Positions 37,924 to 47,146 of a DNA stretch of 64,000 bases are shown here, one piece after another. The position numbers and the translations under genes were made by a program. The notes under the pieces are model-generated. The model saw only the letters and a list, made by a program, of their open reading frames with translations. It had not been told where the DNA came from and did not search any database. The DNA is taken from NCBI RefSeq assembly GCF_000818175.1, contig NZ_JTIY01000001.1, positions 6,403,584-6,467,583 on the forward strand. The letters run 5' to 3'. Positions within the stretch are counted from its first letter, which is position 1. Every line of letters starts with the position of its first letter. Source of the DNA: Streptomyces sp. AcH 505. GTDB taxonomy: Bacteria > Actinomycetota > Actinomycetes > Streptomycetales > Streptomycetaceae.

Positions 37924-40248
37924 GTGACAGCGAAGCCCGCAGCCGCGGCAGCACGAGCCACCGTCCACGGCTACCCCCGCCAGGGTCAGAACCGTGAACT
38001 GAAAAAGGCCGTCGAGGGGTACTGGAAGGGCCGAGTCACCGCCGACGCCCTCCGGGAGACCGCGGCAGGCCTGCGCCGTTCGAACTGGCAGCAGCTGGCC
38101 GAGGCCGGCATCCAGGAGGTGCCGTCCGGTGACTTCTCGTACTACGACCATGTTCTGGACACCAGCGTCATGGTCGGCGCTGTCCCCGAGCGGCACCGCG
38201 CGGCGGTCGGCGCCGACGCGCTCGACGGGTATTTCGCGATGGCCCGGGGCAATCAGGACATCGCCCCGCTCGAAATGACCAAGTGGTTCGACACGAACTA
38301 CCACTACCTCGTGCCGGAGCTGGGCCCGGACACCGTCTTCACCGCAGACTCCGGCAAGCAGGTCACCGAGCTGAAGGAGGCTGTCGCGCTCGGGCACACC
38401 GCGCGGCCGGTCCTCGTCGGCCCGGTCACGTACCTGCTGCTCGCCAAGCCCGCGCCCGGCGTCGCGGCCGACTTCGAGCCGCTGACCCTGCTGGACCGGC
38501 TGCTGCCGGTGTACGCCGAGGTGCTGGCCGATCTGCGGGCGGCCGGCGCCCAGTGGGTGCAGCTCGACGAGCCCGCGCTGGTGCAGGACCGCACCCCCGC
38601 CGAACTGAACGCCGCCGCCCGCGCCTACCGCGACCTGGGCGGCGCGGCCGACCGGCCGAAGCTGCTCGTCGCCTCGTACTTCGGGCGGCTCGGCGAGGCG
38701 CTGGCCGTCCTGGCCAAGGCGCCGGTCGAAGGCCTCGCCCTCGACTTCACCGAGTCGGGCGCCGCCAACCTCGAAGACCTCGCAGCGGCCGGCGGACTGC
38801 CCGGCAAGCGGCTGGTCGCCGGCGTCGTCAACGGCCGCAACATCTGGCTCAACGACTACGAGAATTCACTGGCCAAGCTGGGCACCCTCCTCGGTCTCGC
38901 GGACCGGGTCGACGTCTCGTCGTCCTGCTCGCTGCTGCACGTACCGCTGGACGCAGACGCCGAGCGCGACATCGATCCGCAGATCGCCCGCTGGCTCGCG
39001 TTCGCCCGGCAGAAGACGCAGGAGATCGCCGTCCTGGCGCGCGGTCTGGCACGGGGCACCGATGCCATCGCTGCCGAACTCGCCTCCAACCGCGCCGATC
39101 TGGCCTCCCGCGCCGGGTCGGAACTGACCAGCGACCCCGCGGTACGGGCCCGTACTGCGGCCATCACCGACGCCGACGGGCGGCGCTCGCAGCCGTACCC
39201 CGAGCGGACCCTCACCCAGCGCGCGCACCTCGGGCTCCCGCTGCTGCCGACCACGACCATCGGCTCGTTCCCGCAGACCGACGAACTGCGCACCGCCCGG
39301 GCCGACGTGCGGACCGGCCGGATCGACACCGCCGGGTACGAGGAGCGCATCAAGAACGAGATCAGGGACGTCCTGTCCTTCCAGGAGAAGGCCGGGATCG
39401 ACGTCCTGGTGCACGGCGAGCCCGAACGCAACGACATGGTGCAGTACTTCGCCGAGCAGCTGACCGGCTATCTGGCGACGCAGCACGGCTGGGTGCAGTC
39501 CTACGGCACCCGGTACGTCCGGCCGCCGGTGCTGGCCGGCGACATCTCACGGCCCGAGCCGATGACGGTGCGCTGGACGACGTACGCGCAGTCCCTGACC
39601 GACCGCCCGGTCAAGGGCATGCTCACCGGACCCGTCACCATGCTGGCCTGGTCCTTCGTCCGCGACGACCAGCCGCTCGGCGACACCGCGCGCCAGGTCG
39701 CCCTCGCGCTGCGCGACGAAGTGAACGACCTTGAGGCGGCCGGTACTTCGGTCATCCAGGTCGACGAACCTGCCCTGCGCGAAACGCTGCCGCTGCGTGC
39801 CGCCGACCACGCCGCCTACCTGGACTGGGCCACCGAGTCGTTCCGGCTCACCACCAGCGGTGTCGGCCCGGCCACCCAGATCCACACGCACATGTGCTAC
39901 GCCGAGTTCGGCGACATCGTGCAGGCCATCGACGACCTCGACGCCGACGTCATCAGCCTGGAGGCCGCCCGCTCGCACATGCAGGTCGCCGGCGAACTCG
40001 CCGCACACGGCTACCCGCGTGAGGCGGGCCCCGGCGTGTACGACATCCACTCGCCGCGCGTGCCGAGCGCCGAAGAGGCGGCGGCCCTGCTGCGTAAGGG
40101 ACTTGAGGCCATCCCGGCCGAGCGGCTGTGGGTCAACCCCGACTGCGGCCTGAAGACCCGCGGCTGGCCCGAGACCCGGGCCTCGCTGGAGAACCTGGTC
40201 GCGGCCGCCCGCGAGATCCGCGCCGAACTGGCCACCGAGGGCTCCTGA
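37924..40248 (+). CDS. metE: Cobalamin-independent methionine synthase
   Basis: The protein has 774 residues, full length for MetE, with the two barrel halves. It transfers the methyl group from 5-methyltetrahydropteroyl-triglutamate to homocysteine. Zinc ligands in the C-terminal half are His656 and Cys658 in HMCYAEFGD and Cys741 in [24 protein letters not shown] marks the start of that half. The GTG at 37924 follows GAAGGAGAG. Expression is controlled by the cobalamin riboswitch just upstream. A strong hairpin follows the stop. Confidence 0.97.
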   Translation: MTAKPAAAAARATVHGYPRQGQNRELKKAVEGYWKGRVTADALRETAAGLRRSNWQQLAEAGIQEVPSGDFSYYDHVLDTSVMVGAVPERHRAAVGADALDGYFAMARGNQDIAPLEMTKWFDTNYHYLVPELGPDTVFTADSGKQVTELKEAVALGHTARPVLVGPVTYLLLAKPAPGVAADFEPLTLLDRLLPVYAEVLADLRAAGAQWVQLDEPALVQDRTPAELNAAARAYRDLGGAADRPKLLVASYFGRLGEALAVLAKAPVEGLALDFTESGAANLEDLAAAGGLPGKRLVAGVVNGRNIWLNDYENSLAKLGTLLGLADRVDVSSSCSLLHVPLDADAERDIDPQIARWLAFARQKTQEIAVLARGLARGTDAIAAELASNRADLASRAGSELTSDPAVRARTAAITDADGRRSQPYPERTLTQRAHLGLPLLPTTTIGSFPQTDELRTARADVRTGRIDTAGYEERIKNEIRDVLSFQEKAGIDVLVHGEPERNDMVQYFAEQLTGYLATQHGWVQSYGTRYVRPPVLAGDISRPEPMTVRWTTYAQSLTDRPVKGMLTGPVTMLAWSFVRDDQPLGDTARQVALALRDEVNDLEAAGTSVIQVDEPALRETLPLRAADHAAYLDWATESFRLTTSGVGPATQIHTHMCYAEFGDIVQAIDDLDADVISLEAARSHMQVAGELAAHGYPREAGPGVYDIHSPRVPSAEEAAALLRKGLEAIPAERLWVNPDCGLKTRGWPETRASLENLVAAAREIRAELATEGS

Positions 40249-40259
40249 CCGACGGAAGC

Positions 40260-40296
40260 GGTCCGGGGCGGACACCACGGGTGTCTGCCCCGGACC
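40260..40296 (+). terminator. metE terminator hairpin
   Basis: Arms of 17 bases (40260-40276 and 40280-40296) pair at 16 positions around a 3-base ACG loop. There is no T run. Confidence 0.65.
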
Positions 40297-40450
40297 TGCC
40301 TGGTGCTGCCCGCGTGTCGGGGTCGCTGACCGCCGCGGTGTTGGGGGAGTGTTCGGCAGTCCGCAGCCGATGAGCAATCTTGCCGTTCCGACATGATCCG
40401 TACCGTGACGCCGTTCGAATCCCCCTTTCTCAACGTGCGGAGCGGAAATC

Positions 40451-42466
40451 ATGGACGGCTCTCCTGCGGTCGGCAGCGGCGGCAAACCCGGACCGGTCGA
40501 CAACCACGCGGACGACTGCGGTTGCCCCCGCACGGCCGATCTCGACGGCGACAGCATCGCCGCGGCGAGCCGGCGCACCTTCCTGCGGGGCGCGGGCGCG
40601 GTGGGGGCAGGCGCGGCTGCGGCCGGACTGCTGGGCGCCACACCGGCGTTGGCCGCCGCCGGTGCCGGCCGGCCGGACGAGGACCCGTACGGCCGGACGA
40701 CGATGACCCACGCACCGCGCGGCACGTGGCGGCCGGACCCGGAGAATCCGCGCTTCACGGTCGTCGTGATGCCCGACACGCAGTACATGTTCGACCAGGA
40801 CCGCATCCACCCGGTCCCCGTCGAGGCGTCCTTCCGGTACGTCCTCGACCCCGAGCGCCGGGCCGGAGGCGACGACGAGAACATCGTCTTCCTCGCCCAC
40901 CTCGGCGATGTGACCAACAACGGCCTCGCCGAGGAGTACTCAGCGGCGACCAAGGTCTTCGACATGCTCGACCGGGCCGGCGCCTCGTACGGGGTGCTGG
41001 CGGGCAACCACGACGTCTCGGCTGACGACCAGCGCGGCGCCACCCCGTACCTGGACACCTTCGGCCCCGCGCGGGCGAGGAAGACGCCCGGCTACCACTC
41101 CTCCAGCCCCGACGGCTACAACACCTGCCACATCTTCCGGGCCGGCGGCCGGTCCTGGATGCTGCTCTCCCTCGACTGGAGGCTGTCGGAGAAGGGCTTC
41201 GCCTGGGCGAACAAGGTCATCGCCGACAACCCGACGCTGCCGGTCATCGTGACCACACACGAGATCGTGGACTCGGACGGGGAAGGCAACGCCTCGCTGT
41301 CCGAGTACGGCCGGCAGATGTGGGACAAGCTCATCAAGGACAACGACCAGATCTTCCTCACCCTCAACGGGCACTTCTGGCCGCCCGGGAACACCGTGCT
41401 GAAGAACAGCGCCGGCCACGACGTGCACCTGCACATCACCAACTACCAGGACCGGTACTACGGCGGCGCAGGGATGATCCGTTCCTACCGCTTCGACCTC
41501 AACCGCGGGGTGATCGACATCGCGACCTTCTCGCCGTGGATACGTGAGCTGGCGGCGAAGGACGAGCTGAACGCCCTCGCCGCGCAGGAGATCGAACTGA
41601 CCTCCAAGGTCGACCACTTCTCCATGGCGATCGACTTCGACGAGCGCTTCGCCGGCTTCGCGCCGGTACCGCCGCGCGCGCCGCGCCCGGCCCGGCGGAT
41701 GCTGGTGCCCGGCACACTCGCCTACTGGCGGTTCGACGAGGGCGAGGCCGCCGGCAGCGACGTCGCGGGCGACACGAAGATCAAGGATCTGACGGGACAT
41801 GGCAACGACCTGGTGCTGCGCACCGTCCCCGGTTCCCCCGCACACAGTCTGACCTGGACCGACGACCACCACCCCGACCAGCCGGGCCACGGCGCGCTGG
41901 TTTTCGCGGGACAGGGCAACCCGGTCAGCGGCGCGTATCTCCAGACCCTCGACCGCGCCCCGATCAACCGGGAGACCTTCCGGCACGGTTTCACCTTCGA
42001 GCTGTTCTTCAAGGTGCCCGCCGACTGGGACCCGAACCGCAACGGCTGGTCGTCGATGCTCAGCCGCTGGGGCACGGCGGCCGAGGCGGGGAAGAACGGT
42101 CCGTCGGCGACCGCCGAGGAGCCCGTGCTCACCATCAGCCTGTCGAGCTCCGTCGAACTGCAGTGGAACGCCTATCCGCTCAACCAGACCGGTGCCACGA
42201 CGGCTTGGAGCCATCTGTTGCAGCAGGACGAGTGGTGGCATGTCGCCGTCGTCAACGACGGCCGTATCAGCAAGCTGTACGTCAACGGCTGCGAGGAAGG
42301 CCGTAACCCGACCAGCCCCGCCGTCGGTCTCGCCACCCTCAACATGCCGTTCATGCTGGGCGGTTACGAGTGGGCCGGCGCCGTCAGCCAGGTCTTCCAC
42401 GGCACCATCGGTGACGTACGGATCGCCGACCGGGCGCTGAAGCCGGGCCAGTTCATGAACGCCTGA
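40451..42466 (+). CDS. Tat-exported metallophosphoesterase with C-terminal LamG domain
   Basis: The protein has 671 residues. A Tat signal (ASRRTFLRGAG, then a hydrophobic core ending ALAAAG near residue 75) directs folded export. The calcineurin-like phosphoesterase core has metal motifs MPDTQY, LGDVTNN, AGNHDV, TTHE and NGHFW. A LamG/concanavalin-like domain follows from about 430 (TLAYWRFDEGEAAG) and probably binds carbohydrate. The start at 40451 has GGAG about 12 bases upstream. It probably hydrolyses phosphate esters outside the cell or at the wall; the substrate is unknown. Confidence 0.88.
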   Translation: MDGSPAVGSGGKPGPVDNHADDCGCPRTADLDGDSIAAASRRTFLRGAGAVGAGAAAAGLLGATPALAAAGAGRPDEDPYGRTTMTHAPRGTWRPDPENPRFTVVVMPDTQYMFDQDRIHPVPVEASFRYVLDPERRAGGDDENIVFLAHLGDVTNNGLAEEYSAATKVFDMLDRAGASYGVLAGNHDVSADDQRGATPYLDTFGPARARKTPGYHSSSPDGYNTCHIFRAGGRSWMLLSLDWRLSEKGFAWANKVIADNPTLPVIVTTHEIVDSDGEGNASLSEYGRQMWDKLIKDNDQIFLTLNGHFWPPGNTVLKNSAGHDVHLHITNYQDRYYGGAGMIRSYRFDLNRGVIDIATFSPWIRELAAKDELNALAAQEIELTSKVDHFSMAIDFDERFAGFAPVPPRAPRPARRMLVPGTLAYWRFDEGEAAGSDVAGDTKIKDLTGHGNDLVLRTVPGSPAHSLTWTDDHHPDQPGHGALVFAGQGNPVSGAYLQTLDRAPINRETFRHGFTFELFFKVPADWDPNRNGWSSMLSRWGTAAEAGKNGPSATAEEPVLTISLSSSVELQWNAYPLNQTGATTAWSHLLQQDEWWHVAVVNDGRISKLYVNGCEEGRNPTSPAVGLATLNMPFMLGGYEWAGAVSQVFHGTIGDVRIADRALKPGQFMNA

Positions 42467-42580
42467 TCCGCGGCGGCAGTGCGGTGACGGCCGGGGGCAC
42501 CGGGGCCGTGGCGGCCGGGACGGTCAGGCGTGTCACGGCGCCGAGTCCTCCCGGCCGTCGTCCGCCCGCCGGCGCCGGTG

Positions 42581-42904
42581 TCACCGCGTCAGGGGAAGAC
42601 GGGTACCCGCGGTCGCCGCGCGGGCGGCGTCCGTCGTGGGGTGGAGATTCATCACGCGGTCCACACCGGTCACCTCCAGCAGCCGCCGCACCGGCTCGGA
42701 GGGAGCGGCGATCCGCAGGGTGGTCGCCTGGTGGATGTGCAGCAGCAGGTTCAGGAAGCTGGAGTCGCAGAACGTGATGTCACTGGCATCCAGGATGACC
42801 GTCCGATGCGACGCGGCGGCGCTTCCCAGCTCGTCCTGCAGGGGGCCGAGGCTGTCGATGTCAACGTCGCCGTGGGCCGCGATAACCGCGGGCTTGTCTG
42901 TCAA
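42581..42904 (-). CDS. STAS domain anti-sigma factor antagonist
   Basis: The protein has 107 residues of single-domain STAS fold: VIAAHGDVDIDSLGPLQDEL, then VILDASDITFCDSSFLNLLL, where the Ser of DSS is the likely phosphorylation site. Such proteins release sigma factors by binding anti-sigma kinases when unphosphorylated. The start is a TTG at 42904 after GGATCGAG. No partner kinase adjoins. The 206-base gap to the next gene (42905-43110) shows no feature. Confidence 0.88.
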   Translation of the reverse strand: MTDKPAVIAAHGDVDIDSLGPLQDELGSAAASHRTVILDASDITFCDSSFLNLLLHIHQATTLRIAAPSEPVRRLLEVTGVDRVMNLHPTTDAARAATAGTRLPLTR

Positions 42905-43110
42905 GGGCTTCTCGATCCATGCGGGGGCCGGGCACAGGTGGTGCTACTACGACGGTAGCCTAGGCCCGTTCGGACACCCGGGGCACCGGCCGCGACCACG
43001 AGTTGCCCGGCGAAGCCACAAACATCCCTGCTCAGCGACGTGGTCCGGCGCCCTGGGCGAGGAGGTTCCGGGCTACGCCGCCCACGTCCGTTCGAGTAGT
43101 CGGCCCGGGG

Positions 43111-43692
43111 CTACCGGGGGAGTTTTGCGAGGAAGGTGTGGATTCGGTCCTCCAGTAGGGCGGCGGCTTGCGGGGTGTACGAGTCCAGTGACTCGTCCGT
43201 GAAGAGGTGTTCGGTGCCCGGGTAGAGGAAGAGTTCCGCGTCCTTCGCGCCGGCCACCAGGGCTCGGGCGGCGTCGAGGTCGCCGTCGTCCACGAAGAAC
43301 GGGTCCGCGTCCATCGCGTGTACCTGGACGGGGACTTCCTGGGGCCAGGCGTCGCCGAACTCCGAGACGGGGAGCGCCGCGTGCAGGAGTAGTGCGCCAC
43401 GGGCGCCGGGGCGGGTCTGGGCCAACTGCTGGGCGGGTACCACGCCCAGGGAGAAGCCCGCGTACACCAGCTCGGCCGGGAGGCCCTCCACGGCTCGTAC
43501 GCCGCGCTGGGCGATCTCGCCGAAGCCGATCTCCTGCGCGTGGGCGACGCCCTCCTGGACCGTGGCGAAGGTGCGCCCCTCGAAGAGGTCGGGCGTGTGC
43601 ACGGTGTGCCCGGCGCCGCGCAGCCGGTCGGCGAACGCGCTGATGCCCGGCGTGAGTCCGTGGGAGTGATGGAAGACGACTACCTCGGCCAT
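43111..43692 (-). CDS. Dienelactone hydrolase family protein
   Basis: The protein has 193 residues of alpha/beta hydrolase fold. VVFHHSHGLTPGI is the oxyanion region. The nucleophile position reads VYAGFSLGVVPAQ (Ser), where true dienelactone hydrolases have Cys. The catalytic His is in YPGTEHLFTDES. The substrate is unknown. The ATG at 43692 has GAAGGAAG upstream. It is divergent from the ArsR-type regulator gene, with direct repeats between, and is its likely target. Confidence 0.87.
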   Translation of the reverse strand: MAEVVVFHHSHGLTPGISAFADRLRGAGHTVHTPDLFEGRTFATVQEGVAHAQEIGFGEIAQRGVRAVEGLPAELVYAGFSLGVVPAQQLAQTRPGARGALLLHAALPVSEFGDAWPQEVPVQVHAMDADPFFVDDGDLDAARALVAGAKDAELFLYPGTEHLFTDESLDSYTPQAAALLEDRIHTFLAKLPR

Positions 43693-43721
43693 GCGTACAC
43701 TTCCTTCGAACCGTAACTGTC

Positions 43722-43749
43722 GATTGATCCATGACTATAGATTGATCCA
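43722..43749. promoter_or_regulatory. Direct repeats GATTGATCCA, candidate ArsR operator
   Basis: Two exact 10-base copies at 43722-43731 and 43740-43749 are 18 bases apart. They lie between the divergent hydrolase and ArsR genes, with the second ending three bases before the ArsR start. Confidence 0.5.
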
Positions 43750-43752
43750 AGA

Positions 43753-44316
43753 ATGCAGATCAATACGCCGGACTACGAGATCGCCGAATCGGTCGAGATC
43801 CTGACGAAGGCGCAACTGCGGGCCTTCGCTGATCCGTTGCGCATGACGCTGCTCGACCTGGTGCTGGAACGCGCCGCGACGGTCGCGGAGCTCGCCGAGG
43901 CGGTGCGACGGCCCAAGAGCACCGTCGCGCACCATGTGAAGGTGCTGGTGGACGCCGGTCTGTTGCGAATAGTGCGGACCCGGAAGGTGCGGGCGATCGA
44001 CGAGCGGTTCTACGGGCGCACCGGTCGTACGATCCACAACCGCGTGTTCCGCGCCCCGGGCGACGTCGACACCCCTCGGTGCGTCAACTCGCTGACCACG
44101 GCGGCCGCCGAGTCGGCCGACGCGCACGAGGCCGACCGGCTGTACACGACGCAGCGCTACACCCGCATCCCCGCTGACAGGGCGTCGGAGTTCTGGCGGC
44201 GCGTGGACGCGCTGGCCAACGAGTTCTCGCAACTTCCCGCCGAAGGTGACGTGACGTACAGCTTCGTGGCGGGCCTGTACCCGACGGACCACCCGGTCCT
44301 GCCGGACCGCGCCTAG
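43753..44316 (+). CDS. ArsR-type winged-helix transcriptional regulator
   Basis: The protein has 187 residues. The winged helix lies at about 18-90 (LTKAQLRAFADPLRMTLLDLVLERAATVAELAEAV, then KSTVAHHVKVLVDAGLLRIVRTRKVRAI). The C-terminal half is helical and longer than in metal-sensing ArsR proteins, and no Cys-based metal site is visible. The ATG at 43753 has no ribosome binding site and may be leaderless. It is divergent from the hydrolase gene, with repeated operators in the gap. Confidence 0.88.
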   Translation: MQINTPDYEIAESVEILTKAQLRAFADPLRMTLLDLVLERAATVAELAEAVRRPKSTVAHHVKVLVDAGLLRIVRTRKVRAIDERFYGRTGRTIHNRVFRAPGDVDTPRCVNSLTTAAAESADAHEADRLYTTQRYTRIPADRASEFWRRVDALANEFSQLPAEGDVTYSFVAGLYPTDHPVLPDRA

Positions 44317-44338
44317 CGCGACGGCGGCGGTCGGCCGG

Positions 44339-44947
44339 TCAGCCGCGCACCGCGGCAAGGCACTCGTCGTACAGCTCCATGATGTCGCCCTTGCCGTCGT
44401 GGTCGACCCATGTCACCGACGCCGCGTCCAGGCAGGCGAACGCCGTCCCGATCACCGCGCGCGCCTTCGCGCCCGCGCCGTCGGTGGCGGCGTCCATGCG
44501 CGCCTCGACGAGCGGCAGCAGCTCCTCCTGGAAACGCAGCCGCTTTTCGAGCCAACCGGCCCGCAGCGAAGCGGTGTTGTGCAGGAGACGGAACCGCTCC
44601 AGCGCCTCTTCGCGGCTGTTGTGCAACGCCAGTACGGCGGCGACTCCCGCGCGCAGGGCCTCCCACACGCCGACGTCGGCCGGCAGCCCGCTGATCGTGC
44701 CGGTCAGCACCTGCCCGAACCGTTCCTGGCCGCCGCCCAGCAGGTCTTCCTTCGTGCCGAAGTAGCGGAAGAGGGTGCGCTGGGAGACGCCGGCCTCGCG
44801 GGCGATCTGGGCGATGGTCGTCTCGTCGTAGCCCTGCTCGGTGAACAGGCGCAGGGCCGTGTCGAGGATCTCCCGGGAGGCGAGCAGCCGTGTCCGGTCC
44901 CACAGCGTGGCCGGTCTGCCCTTCGCCGGTTCGGCTTCCTGCGTCAT
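44339..44947 (-). CDS. TetR family transcriptional regulator (AcrR type)
   Basis: The protein has 202 residues. The TetR DNA-binding domain is ASREILDTALRLFTEQG, then TTIAQIAREAGVSQRTLFRYFGTKEDLL. The C-terminal part matches the TetR_C_17-like group with an ALERFRLLHNTASL region. It is divergent from the SDR gene at 45093 with two palindromes between, so that gene is the probable target. Confidence 0.92.
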   Translation of the reverse strand: MTQEAEPAKGRPATLWDRTRLLASREILDTALRLFTEQGYDETTIAQIAREAGVSQRTLFRYFGTKEDLLGGGQERFGQVLTGTISGLPADVGVWEALRAGVAAVLALHNSREEALERFRLLHNTASLRAGWLEKRLRFQEELLPLVEARMDAATDGAGAKARAVIGTAFACLDAASVTWVDHDGKGDIMELYDECLAAVRG

Positions 44948-44968
44948 GCGCCCAGATTAGCGCAGCGC

Positions 44969-45009
44969 TGCCAGGGTGGCACTCGCATGCAAGTTGGCAG
45001 TCGCTGCCA
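44969..45009. promoter_or_regulatory. Two TetR operator palindromes
   Basis: The first is TGCCA-GGG-TGGCA (44969-44981). The second is TGGCAG-TCG-CTGCCA (44995-45009). Both lie between the divergent TetR and SDR genes. Confidence 0.5.
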
Positions 45010-45092
45010 CGTGGTCGTACGCTGCTATAAGGCGGCCGTCACGACGCGCCCCGCCGCCTCCCCTCTCCCTCAAGAACGCGAAGGAACGCATC

Positions 45093-45818
45093 ATGTCCGC
45101 ACCCGCAGCTCCCCCCGCAGCTCTCATCACCGGCGGAACCAGCGGCATCGGCAAGGCGACCGCAGAACTGCTCCACTCCCGCGGCTACCGCGTCATGGTC
45201 ACCGGCGCCAGCAGCCTCGCCGACACCGGACTTCCCGAAGACATCACGGTCGTCAAGGCGGACGCGCGGTCCCTGCCGGACCTCGACCGCGCGATGGAGC
45301 AGGTACGCAGGCAGTTCGGCTCCCTCGACCTGCTCCACCTCAACGCGGGCATCTCCCGCCCCGGCCCGATCGAGTCGACCGACGAAGCCGCCTTCGACGC
45401 GCTGTTCGACATCAACGTCAAGGGCACCTTCTTCACCCTGCAGAAGGCGCTCCCGCTCCTCAACGAGGGAGCTTCGGTCGTGTTCACCGTGGGCGCCGGC
45501 GAAGGGGTCGGGGCCGCCATGACGGCGGCCAAGGGCGCTCTGCTGCCGCTCATGCGGTCCCTCGCGCTCGAACTCGCGCCCCGCCGGATCCGCGTCAACG
45601 CCGTCAGCCCGGGGCTGATCAACACCCCCGCCTACAGCAAGATGGGTGTCTCGCAGGAAATGATCGAGACCTGGGGGAGGGACGTCCCGCTCGGCCGCGC
45701 CGGCGCTCCCGCCGACGTCGCCGAGGCCGTCGCCTTCCTCGCCTCGGACGCCGCCGGGTACATCACCGGCGACGACCTCGTGATTTCCGGGGGCATCGGC
45801 GTACACGCCCGCGCGTGA
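45093..45818 (+). CDS. SDR family oxidoreductase with altered active site
   Basis: The protein has 241 residues. The cofactor motif TGGTSGIGKA, the NAG motif (LNAGIS) and the C-terminal GDDLVISGGIGVHA fit classical SDRs. The YxxxK position reads AAMTAAKGAL, so Lys is kept but Tyr is replaced by Met, and the catalytic Ser region reads FTVGAGEG. Catalysis may differ from ordinary SDRs. The ATG at 45093 has AAGGAA upstream; the longer frame to 44976 enters the operator region. It is probably controlled by the divergent TetR protein. Confidence 0.88.
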   Translation: MSAPAAPPAALITGGTSGIGKATAELLHSRGYRVMVTGASSLADTGLPEDITVVKADARSLPDLDRAMEQVRRQFGSLDLLHLNAGISRPGPIESTDEAAFDALFDINVKGTFFTLQKALPLLNEGASVVFTVGAGEGVGAAMTAAKGALLPLMRSLALELAPRRIRVNAVSPGLINTPAYSKMGVSQEMIETWGRDVPLGRAGAPADVAEAVAFLASDAAGYITGDDLVISGGIGVHARA

Positions 45819-45851
45819 CGCGCCGGGCGGCCCGGCGGAGCCGGGCCGGGC

Positions 45852-46952
45852 TCAGGCCTTGACGACGGCCGTGAAGATGACGATGTCGTCGGTCTGCCGG
45901 CCGGCGAAGGTCTCCAGCAAGGTGTCGCACAGCGTCTGTGAGTCCTGCGGGCCCTGGACGACCGCGTCACTCAGCTCCTGGAGCGAGCGGTCGATGTGGG
46001 CGCCGGGGATCTCGATGAGTCCGTCGGTGACCATCAGCAGCCGGGCGCCGGGGGAGACGTGGTGGGTCGTGGGCGTCGGGTGGGACAGCCCGAGCCCCAG
46101 CAGCGGGCCATGGTCGTGGAGATAGCGGGCCGCGCCGTCGGACGTCATGAGCAGCGGCGGCAGATGTCCCGCGTTGGCAATGTGGATCCGGCCCGTACCG
46201 GGCTCGACGAGGACGATACAGAGAGTCGCCGTCCAGCCGGGGCGGTGCTGCACCAGGAGCCCGTCCAGGAGCGACAGCAGGACATTCGGCGGATGGCCCT
46301 CGCTGGCGTACGCGCGCAGCGCGTGACGTAGCTCGCCCATCACGATCGCGGCCTGGAGGCTGTGTCCTGCCACGTCCCCGACGGCCAGCAGCAGTCCGTC
46401 CGGGGTCTCGACGGCCTCGTAGAAGTCGCCGCCGATCTCGGACTGGGAAGCCGCCGGAAGGTAGCGCACGGCCAGTTCCACGCCGGGCAGGTCGGGCAGC
46501 GAGTCGGGGAGGAAGGTGCGCTGGAGCGTTACGGCGAACTGGTGCTCCTCGCTGTACAGCGCGACGACCCCGCGGTTGGTCTCCTCCAGCTCGGCGGCGA
46601 GATCCTCGCTGAGGGCCGTTACCTGCCCGTGGGCCTGTTCCAGCTCGGCCACGCGCCGTTTCAGCTCGGCCACGCTCGACCGCGAGCGGGTCAGGGCCGC
46701 GAGGAGATCACTCGTCTGCGGGGAGGGTGGCGTGTCGGACGTACTACTGGGGATGCCGGTCGTCGTGCCGCACCTCGCACCGGGGCTGTCGGTGCTGCCG
46801 TCGAGACTCCCCGTCCCGTCGAGACTCCCCGTCCGGCCGAGACTCCCCGTCCGGCCGAGACTCCCCGTCCGGCCGAGACGGTTCGTCCCGCCACTACCGT
46901 CCGTCACGCCGAGGTTCTCTGTCTCCTCATGGTTGTCCATGGCCTCCAACAT
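45852..46952 (-). CDS. SpoIIE-type PP2C serine phosphatase
   Basis: The protein has about 366 residues. A low-complexity region carries a repeated GRTGSL hexapeptide. A coiled coil follows at about 90-150 (VAELKRRVAELEQAHGQVTAL). The SpoIIE/RsbU phosphatase domain has metal-binding motifs GGDFYEAV, GDVAGHSLQ and VTDGLIE. It lacks PAS or GAF sensors. Such enzymes dephosphorylate STAS anti-sigma antagonists; the orphan STAS gene at 42581 is a possible partner. The ATG at 46952 has AAGGTGAGG upstream; a longer frame to 47033 is less likely. Confidence 0.88.
   Translation of the reverse strand: MLEAMDNHEETENLGVTDGSGGTNRLGRTGSLGRTGSLGRTGSLDGTGSLDGSTDSPGARCGTTTGIPSSTSDTPPSPQTSDLLAALTRSRSSVAELKRRVAELEQAHGQVTALSEDLAAELEETNRGVVALYSEEHQFAVTLQRTFLPDSLPDLPGVELAVRYLPAASQSEIGGDFYEAVETPDGLLLAVGDVAGHSLQAAIVMGELRHALRAYASEGHPPNVLLSLLDGLLVQHRPGWTATLCIVLVEPGTGRIHIANAGHLPPLLMTSDGAARYLHDHGPLLGLGLSHPTPTTHHVSPGARLLMVTDGLIEIPGAHIDRSLQELSDAVVQGPQDSQTLCDTLLETFAGRQTDDIVIFTAVVKA
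46803..46874. repeat. 18-bp minisatellite inside the phosphatase gene
   Basis: Four tandem copies of an 18-bp unit (GAGACTCCCCGTCCGGCC and one variant) lie in frame, each coding for six residues (GRTGSL on the minus strand). Degenerate copies flank it on both sides. Copy number could vary between strains. Confidence 0.85.
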
Positions 46953-47122
46953 CTGGCACACCTCACCTTCCGCCCGTGCCGTCCGGTGCTGCACCTCCCG
47001 CCACGGGGCATCGGTCCTTGTGACCGTGTGCAACCACGCCTTCCCCGGAACCGCACGAACATCCGTGGCGTCACGGCTGCGGCCCGCCCGGCGGGGGAGT
47101 CCCCACGGGGAGGTCGGCGATA

Positions 47123-47140
47123 AGCTTCACGGCGTAAGCT
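47123..47140. promoter_or_regulatory. Candidate TetR autoregulatory site
   Basis: Inverted repeat AGCTT (47123-47127) and AAGCT (47136-47140), overlapping a direct repeat of TAAGCT, ends six bases before the TetR start codon. Confidence 0.3.
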
Positions 47141-47146
47141 GACACC

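Noticed and set aside
42957..42972. CTAGGCCCGTTCGG near 42957 as another MITE-like end
   Set aside because: It shares only eight contiguous bases with the 3721 element end and has no partner repeat.
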